DNA of 45,651 nt from Pelagophyceae sp. CCMP2097. Its lineage: Eukaryota; Sar; Pelagophyceae. A program made the translations under genes and the position numbers. The stretch is from contig MU657177.1 of assembly GCA_026770575.1 (NCBI GenBank), positions 268,446 through 314,096 of the forward strand, in the 5' to 3' direction. The notes under the pieces were generated by a model. That model searched no databases and had not been told where the DNA came from. It saw only the letters and a program-made list of their open reading frames with translations. This document shows positions 9,108 through 17,908 of the stretch, in pieces; within the stretch, counting starts at the first letter, position 1, and the number at the start of each line of letters is the position of its first letter.

Positions 9108-10678
9108 ATGGCCCCGTCGCCGCGCGCGCTCTGGTTGCTGTGCTGCGCCACCGCCGCGGGCCTCGCGCCGCCGCCGGCCACCGCCGCGGTCCTCGCGCCG
9201 CCGGCGCCGCCGCGCCGCTACGCGTTTACACTGCCGTACGTGCAACGCGCGGGCGGCGGCCGGCCTCCCGCGAGGCCTCTGGTCCGCACGGAGGCCTCGC
9301 GGAGACGCCGCCGCAATTCGGGCGGCCACGAAAGGACGTTAGGCTCGACTCGGTTTGCCCGGCGCGGCTGCGGACGCGCAGTTTTAACGCCGGAGGGCAT
9401 CAATTTTACGTCGATGCTTTGGTCGTTGAAGACCGCACGGCTCTCTACCTCCGCTACGAGCCTTTGGAGGCAGGCGACGAGGTGGACTGCACGTTTTCTC
9501 TGACTTTAAAAGCGGACGGTGAGGTTTTGAAGACGACGGCGCGGAACGGCGGATCTGTTTTAGGTGGAGGTGACTCTTGGCAAGGTTCAATGACTCTCTG
9601 CGACAAGAGCGTCGCCCACGTCTCCAACGGCCGCGCGCGGGACTGGGGCGCGAACGCGTGGCCCGCTTCCGACGCGGCGTTGACTGTCGAATTGGAGATT
9701 GACGTCTGGCGGTCCTCGAATGGCACTCGACCCTGGCGGTCCTTTTTAGACGAGGGCCGCGCTCTAAGAAGCGGCGCCGTCGTCGTGCCTGTTGCGCAGA
9801 CGGCCGAAGCGAAGAGTCGCCTCGCGGCCGCGGGGATCTTCCAAGGCCGCGAGTATCGATTAATGGCTCTCCACGTCAACGACGAACGCGCCTTCCGAGG
9901 GCCGCGGCAATGCGGCGAAGAGACGAGGCTGACGCTGCGCCCCGCGTTCTACGACGACGACTCGCGGGACTGGCCCGTTGACGTTTCCGGCGGCGGAGTC
10001 GACTTTTTTGCGCGGTCGGCGCCGTTGGCCGCCGCCCCGCGCGGCTGGGCCGAGCTCTTAAGGTTGTCGGGCGGCAAGCCGGTGGCTGCGTTTGGCCTCG
10101 CGTGGCTCTGGCTGTCTTTCTCTTTGGCCCCGATCCCGGCGGCGTTGGTCGCGCGGGGAACCGTGTCTCTGTACGCGATTCCGTCAGAGTCCATGGCACC
10201 CGCTTTAAGGAGCGGCGACGTCTTGCTCGTCACCAAGCACGGCATTCGCGTCGACGTCGGCGACATTGTGGTCTTCAAGCCGCCGCCGGAACTCGGCGAC
10301 ATTGTTCGTAGGGCTTCACCCGATAAAATTGGCGCCTCTTTCGTAAAACGCGTCGCGGCCGTTTCCGGCGATTCCCGGCCAGCGCCCGACGACGCTTTAG
10401 ACGACGCTCGGAGAGCGGCAAGAGCCGAAGCGGACGGCGGCGACGCCGATTCGCGGAAACTCTGTTCGACGCCGACTCTAGCGTTTTCGGCCGCGGTCAA
10501 AGAGCGCGCAGCGACGGCGGAGCCTTCCATTGCGCCAAACTCAATCTTCGTGCGCGGCGACTGCTCGGCTGTCTCCGTCGACTCTCGCATTTGGGGCGAC
10601 CTCCCGGTCGAAGACGTCGTTGGCAAGCCAATCCTCAGAGTCTGGCCGCCGAGCCGCGCGGGACGGCTCAAATCATAA
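9108..10678 (+). CDS. MATH-like domain fused to signal peptidase I (S26)
   Basis: Probable membrane-bound leader peptidase with an extra N-terminal domain. My model joins 9108-9235 and 9343-10678 (intron GTACGT...TTAG, 107 nt), giving 487 aa in one frame. Residues 1-30 are a hydrophobic presequence (WLLCCATAAGLAPP); its AAGLAP core resembles the heterokont plastid ASAFAP cleavage motif, so plastid targeting is possible. Residues about 43-200 look like a MATH fold (SFNAGGHQFYV, ALYLRYEP). A membrane helix (FGLAWLWLSFSLAPIPAALV) precedes the peptidase. Catalytic signatures are PSESMAPAL (Ser326), FVKRVAAVSGD (Lys378) and GDCSAVSVDSRIWG near the C-terminus. The family role is removal of signal peptides. 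If plastidial, this would be a thylakoid processing peptidase. An acceptor at a later CAG would shorten the MATH start but also stays in frame. Confidence 0.75.
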
Positions 10679-10933
10679 CCGAACGTGCACGCGGATCCCC
10701 TCTGCATGCCTCGGCGCGGGTCTGGGCGATAGGAATTTACATGGGGTTGGATGTCGGACCTCTAAAGGAGACGTAAAATCGCGCGGGGCGAAGGCGTGGC
10801 GCGACCGCCGGGCGGGCGAGCGTGGGGGTGTTGCGTCGTCTCGAGACGGCAATGGTGCGCGACGGGCGGCAATCCGTCGCGCGCAGCTGCGCGGCGGCTT
10901 GAAAAGTGGAAAAGCTGAAAAGTGACGGGGCCG

Positions 10934-12370
10934 TCAGCAGGCGGTTTCGTCGTGGGGGAGCGCCTCGTCCATGGAGACGATTCGGGGCCGCTTGCTCCCG
11001 CAGTACGCTTGTTCGTCTTCAGATGAGACGGGTGAGAGTACTCGCTTCTCGCCGCACGCCCCAGACGCCGCGCGCTGCTCGAGGTGCGCAATCTTCGCAA
11101 GGCAGTCTTCCTCGCGGGCCTTGGATTCCCGTAGAGCCACTTGGACGGCCATAAGCCTGGCGTCCATGGTTGCGAGCTTGGCGTCGCGCTGCGCCACCGC
11201 TCTAGCCAGCGGCCCGACGCGCGCCGCCTTGCACTCCAGCGCCAAGATGCGCGCGTGCACGGCCGCGAGCTCGAAGAGCATGCCCTGCGCGCCGGAAGCG
11301 AAGATGTGCTTCAAAGGTGCCGTCTCTGAAACGGCCAGAGCTCGAGCCAGCGGCTTTCCGAAGCTCGAAGACAGAATGCCGTCCACGCTCGGGGCCGCGC
11401 ACGGCGTCGAAGGCGCCTCGGCCTTGACGTCGGCTTGGGCGGCCTCGGCGGGGGCGCTCTTGCGGAACGTGATCAGCGAGAGCGCTGCATCGGACGAATC
11501 CGCCACGCTTTCGCCGCACGCCGCCTTGGCGCACGACGCCGTCGTCGCCGCGAGGCGCGCCAGGCGCGGCGCGGCGCACGGCGATTCGCACGGCGCCGAC
11601 GGCTCGAAGGAAAGAGAGGGCGAGCTCCGTTTCTTCAGAAGGTATGACGTGCGCCCGCGCTCGCGGCACCGGTCGCACCTATGTTTTCAAGCGTGCGCCT
11701 TTGTGCATGCGGCACGATGCGGCCAAAAAGGCAGCGGCCGGAACAATTCGCACTTCGCAGCGTCGAGTTTTTGAGAGAAGTTCCCCACTTGAAGGAAATT
11801 CTTGCACCCCTTGCACCATTTAAAGTACGCGCCAGACGCCGAATGCCTAGCCGCGAGGCGTCCGAGGACGCGTTCAAGCCTCTTCAAAAAGAATCCCTGA
11901 AAAGAATTCGGCCTCGGCGGGTGGACGCTGCTCGGGGTCACCGCCATAGCGCCTTGTCGCAGTCTCGGCAGACGTCTTTGTTCTGCCGCGGGATGAAGCA
12001 CGTCCCCGACGCCGCCAGGCCGCACCTTTAGAAGGGGGAGCGTCGAAATTTGAGGGAGATGCCTCGAAGCGGCGTCGCGCGCGGGGGCAGGCCCAACGTC
12101 GTCGGGGGTGCGGGGCGCACATGGTGCAGCACGAGGCGGCGCCCTTGGACGCGCGCGTGAAGTTCGTCACCGCCTAACAATGCCGCTCGGCGCCGGCGCC
12201 CCGCGGCGGAAGCGAGAACATTCCAGGGCGCGGTGTTCCGAGGCCGCCGGGGCGGCTGGACGTACGTCGTAAGTCAGGGCGTCGGCATCGTCGACGGCGG
12301 CGAGCGCGTGGGCGGGGATCGCCTCCGGGGCGACGAGGACGCTGAAATCTCGTCTCACCTGGGCCTCCAT
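10934..12370 (-). CDS. Ten-cysteine putative zinc-finger protein with coiled coil
   Basis: Five exons, 12370-12266, 12173-12121, 12025-11942, 11846-11754 and 11678-10934, join in phase to 359 aa. No single open frame shows the domain; it appears only after splicing. Residues 50-124 hold Cys50, 51, 54, 62, 72, 75, 92, 95, 113 and 116 plus His82, as four CxxC-type knuckles: CCTMC, CRDCDKALW, FKWCKGCKNF and KCDRCRERGR. This should bind two or more zinc ions. The tail CDRCRERGRTSYLLKKR is basic, as in nucleic-acid-binding modules. Residues about 200-330 include a Leu/Ala/Arg heptad-rich coiled coil (LFELAAVHARILALECKAAR), and a nuclear-localisation-like GSKRPRIV lies near the C-terminus. A transcription-factor role is inference. 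I do not recognise the module. Donors are GTACGT, GTGCGC, GTGACC and GTGCGA. Confidence 0.75.
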
Positions 12371-12697
12371 ACTGGCCTCTATCGCGCTGGAATCCAAGTC
12401 AGAGCGTCAAACGCCTTCCTGGGATTTTGAAAAGCAACCTCTCGCGGGCCAGTCAAATGCTTCCACGACGGAAATCGGCGCGTTCGAGGCCCGCCCGCGG
12501 CAACACCGCCGCGAAGCATCGGGTGCCGCGCCGGGGGCGATACGGCCTTGATTTCGATCAAGTTGTGCCAGACTCTTGCGGCCGCCCGCATTTCGCTGGC
12601 GTCCATGCGCGCGTAATTTTAAGCGCACCGTCTTCGGCAGCTTTGTAAAACGGCGTTCCAACCGTCCGTGTCGCGACGATTTGGCGAGGGTGGGAAC
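12371..12697. promoter_or_regulatory. Divergent intergenic region
   Basis: 327 bp between the start codons of the cysteine-rich protein (minus) and the LRR protein (plus). No gene or specific site was recognised. The promoter role is inferred from orientation. Confidence 0.35.
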
Positions 12698-14610
12698 ATG
12701 GCGTCAACCGTCGACGCGCGCGCGTTCGATTCGCGCGCGTTCGAGGATTCGCGCGCGTTCGAGGCGCGCGGCAGTTTTGAGGAGCCCATTGGGTTACTGC
12801 TCGAGCTGGAGCGCGAGCTCGCGACGCTGAAAGTCGAGCGTTTGCGCGAAGAACGAGACGAGTGGCGATCCAAGTGAGGAACCTTTTCGATACGACTCAA
12901 AGACCGCCTCGCGGCGATACGACTCGTGGACATGCCGCACTGACGCTAGGTTCGAGGCGACTGCGGTTGGGGCCGACGGCGCTGCGGCGCAGCACCCGCC
13001 GCCGCCGCCGCGGCGCCGGCCCTCCGCGCCGAGGCAGAGCACCGAAAGGCCCGACGGCGCCGAGCGCGTCTTCGACCTGCGCGGCAACGAGACGGGCGAT
13101 GCGCGCTTTTGCGACCTCGCTGCGCGCGTTGGAAAGGGCGAAGACGGCCAGCGGTGCCGCCTCTCGCACGCCCTGTTGCGAAGCAACGGGCTTTCGGACA
13201 AGTGCGCCGGTGCTCTCAGGGCCCTCGTCGGCGCCGAAAGGTTACGAGTCTTGGATCTCAACGATAATGCTCTGGGGACCAAGGCACTTTTCGCGGTAAC
13301 GACCGAACTCGCTAAACGCACGGCGGCCAGCGGCCAGCGCCTACAGCGCCTCTCGCTCGCGAACAACCTGCCGCTGGCCCAGGCGCTCAACGCGGGACAG
13401 GTCCTGGGAGACGCCATCGTTTCGGGGCTCGAACACGGTACGCACGCTTGGGGAAAGAGACCGCCCTCGCAATACGTCGCTAGGCCACGCGTTCACTTGT
13501 CTCTTCGAGCTCGAGGTGACGCTGCGCGACCAGGCGGCTGCGCCGGCGCGGTTCATGGCGCTCGGGGGAAGGACTTTAAGCAATCCTCTCTCGGACAACC
13601 CCCTCCTCCCTTGGCCGACTCACCCGAGCGCTGGCGTGACTTACGACGACGGCGTCTTCGTTTCGGAGGTGGACCAGCACGACCCGACGCACTGGCGCAA
13701 GCGGCGGCATTTGAAAGCACAAACGGACCGACCTTTGAATGCTTTACGGTTTTTAGAAAGACTCGCCCCGCGCGCGGACACGCTCTCGCTGACCTCTCTC
13801 CGCCTCTCCGGCGCGGCGCTGGCGTCGGAGAGCGTGAAGATGCTCTGCCGGTTTAAAGGTTTGACGGCTTTAAACATATCATTTTCGTTCATTGGGGCCC
13901 AGGGAGCCTCAAATTTAGCGCACCACCTCCTCTCGCACGCCAACTCGAGCCTGACCTGGCTCGACTTGCGGCATTGTCTCCTCGGCGACGCCGGCGCTTT
14001 GGCTATATCCGCAGCGATTGATGGGCGGGCCGACGGAGCGACACGCCCAGCCGAGCTGTACCACGACCTGGCTGTGGATCAGGTGCGTCACCACATGCTA
14101 CCGCGCTCCTCCGAGGCGTCGCGTAGGCGACGGCGAGCCGGCCGAACGCGGCTCGGGACACTTTTAAGCGGGCGGCGACGGCCCGCCAGGCGAAGCGCGG
14201 GAGAAGGCCGCCCATGCTCACGTACCTCGACGTCGGCGCAAACGGCATCGGCGCGCGAGGCGCCCGCGGCCTCGCCCTCGCCCTCGAGTCGGTGCGCGCC
14301 CGGACCCTTTGTGCGCGCCAGCGTCGGCTCCTTCAGTATCGCCTTTCCTCCAGGCGCCGACGCTGGCGCTGCTCAAGCTCGGCCACAACGACTTCGGCGC
14401 CGACGCCGCGCGCAGGCTGCTCAAGGCGGCGCGCGTCACGGGCTGCTCTGTGCAGGGTAAGAAGCGACACGCGTCTCCTTCAACCATCGCAGGGATACAC
14501 GCCCCTTCTTAGGCATCCGGGACGCTGGCGCGCTCGCCGTCGACGCGGCGACGAGCCGGCCGGCGCCGGACGAGGACGCTATGAACCGCGACGACTGCTT
14601 TTGGTTGTGA
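12698..14610 (+). CDS. Leucine-rich-repeat protein
   Basis: Six exons, 12698-12873, 12950-13437, 13484-14082, 14190-14291, 14354-14456 and 14513-14610, give 521 aa with every phase matching. The N-terminus has three copies of a RAF-type motif (DARAFDSRAFEDSRAFEARG) from a short DNA repeat, then a charged helix and a Pro-rich linker. LRRs of the RNase-inhibitor/NLRC type follow: LRVLDLNDNALGTKALFAV, LQRLSLANNLPLAQALNAG, LTALNISFSFIGAQGASNL, LTWLDLRHCLLGDAGALAI, LTYLDVGANGIGARGARGL and LALLKLGHNDFGADAARRL. Such proteins usually act in protein binding. Donors are GTGAGG, GTACGC, GTGCGT, GTGCGC and GTAAGA. The exon 3/4 junction (acceptor CCAG at 14189) is the least certain. The stop is TGA at 14608-14610. 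Confidence 0.8.
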
Positions 14611-14711
14611 GCTTCATCATTTTAGTCCCATCATCGTCGCCCCACATCGTCGCCCCACATCTCGCCCTATCGTCGCTTCGAGGCGGTCGTATTAGGCCGG
14701 CGGAGCTGGCG

Positions 14712-15370
14712 ATGATGCGGCGCGAGCGGAGCGCGCTGTGCGCGCCGGATGCGTGGATTTGCCGCGCGAGGCAGTTTGTAGTAGCGGACGCCTCACTCCT
14801 CCTCCGCTGGACGTGCGTCGTCTCTCCAGCGACGGCAGACGCAAAGTGGACCGTGCTCCACTTCCGGCCCGCGACCAACGCGGTCACCGTCGTCGCGCGA
14901 GGTGAGCGCCCCTCGCCTTTCGAACGATACCCTCACACAACACTGCAGGCGTGGCGCCCGCGAGCCCGCTCGAGGACGACGGAGGCAGACGGCGCTGGGA
15001 CTGGTGCGTCGGCGCGGTGTTGCTGCGTGGCGTCGTCGAATGAATCGTCAGGCGCGACTGCCGCTGCGCGCTGCGGCGGCGCTGCGCTCCAAACGACGTC
15101 GTCTCGCTCTGGCTATCCCCAGGCGTCGAAGATGTGCGTGCGATGAAGAGATGCGCGCTTCATAGATGCGTTTGATGATGCGGTCGACGTACGTACGTTT
15201 GACGGAACGCTCTGTAGCCGCATGCGCAATGCTACGTCCGCCACGTCGATTTCGAGTTTTGCGACGCGGCCCCCGCCGACACAAACGCCCTATCGCTGCC
15301 CCTCCACTCGTCGGCGCCGGCGCACGCCTTTGACGCCGAGTCCGTGGAACTCGCGTTGGACTTCTTTTAG
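14712..15370 (+). CDS. Small hypothetical protein, four exons
   Basis: Exons 14712-14901, 14949-15003, 15052-15133 and 15218-15370 join in frame to 159 aa ending in LDFF. Donors are GTGAGC, GTGCGT and GTGCGT; acceptors are GCAG, TCAG and GTAG. The unspliced DNA has no frame longer than one exon, so the consistent phases are the main support. The product has a beta-rich start (QFVVADASLLLRWTCVV, KWTVLHFRPATNAVTVVAR), a Cys/Arg strip (DCRCALRRRCAPNDVVSLWL) and a C-terminal part with YVRHVDFEFCDAAPAD. I do not recognise a family. The true start may lie upstream, because a TTAG acceptor precedes the ATG. Confidence 0.45.
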
Positions 15371-15815
15371 GGATATCCAAACCACTTCCCTCGGGATGAT
15401 CCCAAGCACTTCCCGGAGCGCCGTCGGACCCAACCTATAGAAGAGCCAGCAAGATCGCTCCTGGAGGACGCCAGCGCACCCGGCGGCGGCCTCTATGCGG
15501 CGGCGCGGCGCGCGCGGGCGCGCTTCTCTTCCGGATCCGCCGTTTTGATGATCACGAGATGATCTAGATGCAAATGCCTCTCTCCGGCTTTCCACTGAAA
15601 TTTCAGCAAGCTTTTCCCGCCAACCTCCCGACTAAACTGCCCGATCGACCGAGGCACTGTCAGGGCTCGCCTCACTCCGCGTGTGCCTCCGTCGCGCCGG
15701 GCTGCGCCGCGCCGCTCTTCAGGCGTCGGAGACGCGCCCTCTTTGGCTCGCGCTCTTTGCGCAGTCGCGCTTTAGCACACTGTCGTCGCCGCCGCCTTCG
15801 CCGCCGCCGGCGCGC
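15371..15815. other. Intergenic stretch, no gene seen
   Basis: Short GC-rich frames only. It lies between two plus-strand genes, so it should hold the 3' end of one and the promoter of the next. Confidence 0.4.
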
Positions 15816-17605
15816 ATGGAGGCGCCGCCGGTGCCCGTGGCGCTGGCCGCCGCCGCGGGCGGCCTGGCCCTCGGCCTCGGCGTCCTCGGCGCGGGCGTGT
15901 GTTTGGTGCAGCGCGCGCAGTCTCCGCGGGAGCGCGTCTCGCCGGCGCCGCAGCGCTTCAGCGCCGCAAACGTCAACACGGGCGGCCAGTTCGGCAACGT
16001 CTTCGAGTTCATCATGCGCGAGCCTTGCTGGGTCGAAAAGTACGACGCCATGCTCCGAATCTTCGACTCGCCCGCGCCGTCGCAAGTCGCCAAAGACGCG
16101 GGAGCCACGTGGCGCGCTTTATACTGCGACGCTTCTTTAGACCTCTCGCTGGAGAACAAGATCGACGACCGGCCCAACGTGCTTAAAGGCGATCGGAAAT
16201 CGTGGTTCGACGGCGACGTGGACTCGTACCTCGCCGACTGGGACGACCGCTGCCTCCACGGCAAGCCAAAGACCAAGGCGCACGAGGACCTGCGCATCTT
16301 CGACTTGTTCTGCCAGATTTCGGCCAAGGAGGCGTTTCCGAAAGGCTTGAACGATTATTTGTTGTTTGAGAAGGATTATCTCCACGTCGCGCGAGATTAC
16401 GCCGGCTTGGAGGCCAAGCTGACCAAGCTCTTGGAGCCTCTCATGTCTGCGGAGGTGCAGTTCATCGCCGTGGAAGAGGCGTTCCGTGCCGTTGATTTTT
16501 CAGTGAAAGACGCGAGCGACGAGGCTCGGTCCGTCAAGATACGGCAGACCATCGAATTGGTCTCGGTGATGGGCAAAGGCCAGTACTCTGCAGTCTACAA
16601 AAGAGACGCCGAGCTCCTGATCCTCTGGCGCGATTCAAAGGCGCCGCGGATCTTCGACCTTGCCGAGGGTTGCAACCGCCTCGCTTTCAAGTCTCCCGGA
16701 GACGCGGGCACCATGTCCTTCCTCGACGTGGCGCACTGCCGGCCCGACGAGGTGCAGCGCGACGCAAAGGCGGCCAAGGCGGCCCCGAAAGCGATGGAGA
16801 CGACTCGTTGCAGAACGATGTGTTTGCAAGTTGGAGACGTTTCAGTCTTCGCCGTCCACGCAAAAGAACACGCCGGCTGCGCAGACCTCTTAGCAGAGTA
16901 CTTTGGCAACCTCGTTGCATCCGTGAACAAGGCTGGGGCGCAGCAGCGGCCGTGCGTGATCTTGTCGGACACCAACGTGGAGAAGCCCAAGGACGTGGCC
17001 ACCTTCGACGCCGAAATCGACAAGTGAGCGACTTCGACTGCTCCGACGAGGCCCAACGTCCCAGAGAGGCGGTTGTTGCACCGCAAATTCATAGGCTCGG
17101 CATGTTGGACGCGCACCGGGGCCAAGCCACCACGTACAAGGAACGCACAGTCTTCCAGGGCCAGCCGAACAAGGCTTCCGTGCCGCCGCAAACGGGCAGA
17201 AACGGCGCCGTCAAGAAAGGCGGCTTCGTCTTCGCCCCGAAAGATCGCGTCCTGACTGCTGGCTGCGCGCTCGTCTCCTCCCAAGTCCACCCGGCGCCGC
17301 CCGCCGCGCTGGCCATCAAGAGCCACGACGTGCGTCCTCGAGGGCCGAGGCGGATATTGTCGAAAACACTCATCATCTCCGAACCCGCACCCTCCTAGGA
17401 CGAGAAGCGCACGTCGCTTCTCATCGACCAGTCCATGCCGCGGTTGCCGAGCCGCGATTGGCCCTCTGACCACCTCGCTGTTTTGGCGCAGATGAGCGTC
17501 CCGGCGCCGTACCGCATCCCCTCTGAATTCTTGACCATCCCGTCGGCGAATATCCGCCTCGCGCAAAACGAGCCCCAGGCTCTCGGCAACGCCGACGCGG
17601 TCTAG
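15816..17605 (+). CDS. Endonuclease/exonuclease/phosphatase-fold protein, membrane-anchored
   Basis: Three exons, 15816-17023, 17095-17329 and 17399-17605, give 549 aa. Introns are GTGAGC...TAG and GTGCGT...TAG. Fold signatures appear in order: ANVNTGGQFGNVFEF (metal-site Asn region), FIAVEEAF (the usual QE strand), CVILSDTNVE (the D-x-N motif) and, after splicing, LPSRDWPSDHLAVLAQ with the terminal Asp-His pair. These are hallmarks of the EEP superfamily, which contains nucleases, deadenylases and phosphodiesterases. Residues about 7-35 are a hydrophobic helix (LAAAAGGLALGLGVLGAGV), suggesting a membrane anchor or signal. The N-terminal half has a long insertion (about residues 70-190) rich in charged residues. 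Substrate is unknown. The first strand has VNTGG where most relatives have a WN motif. Confidence 0.75.
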
Positions 17606-17687
17606 CATACTCCAACGTACGCCTGCAATTGCAAAGCCCCTTTTTTTTTAAAAAAGCCTTTGCAATTGCAGGCGGGTGGCATACTCC
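17605..17687. mobile_element. Hairpin insertion with 9-bp direct flanks (MITE-like)
   Basis: A perfect 16-bp inverted repeat (GCCTGCAATTGCAAAG at 17621-17636 and its complement at 17658-17673) encloses a T9A6-type loop. The unit is flanked by a 9-bp direct repeat, GCATACTCC, at 17605-17613 and 17679-17687. This looks like a target-site duplication around a tiny foldback element. It begins on the last base of the upstream stop codon, so it could also act as a transcript-end hairpin. Confidence 0.6.
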
Positions 17688-17908
17688 GGCGAATGCGGGC
17701 AAAGGCCGCAGCGAGCATACCGTTCGGGACCCGCCTCGTAACTTCGGATCCGTCATACTGCCGTGGGGGGCGGGCCGCGAGACGGCGGTAGGCATGGGGT
17801 AGTCGTGCCGCCGAGGCTCCGGACCATCGCCCCGGGGACCGCGCCTCGCGGGGGTTCGCGACGAAGTGGTCAGTTTATGAGAGAGCAGACGCGCGAGCGG
17901 CGCTCAGG
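17688..17908. other. Convergent 3' intergenic region
   Basis: Lies between the 3' ends of two convergent genes. No gene or RNA recognised. Confidence 0.4.

Noticed and set aside
8924..9342. Reading the signal-peptidase gene as one unspliced ORF from 8924
   Set aside because: The first 140 codons would be low-complexity Arg/Pro/Gly sequence, while another frame offers an ATG with a hydrophobic presequence and a GTACGT donor that joins in phase.
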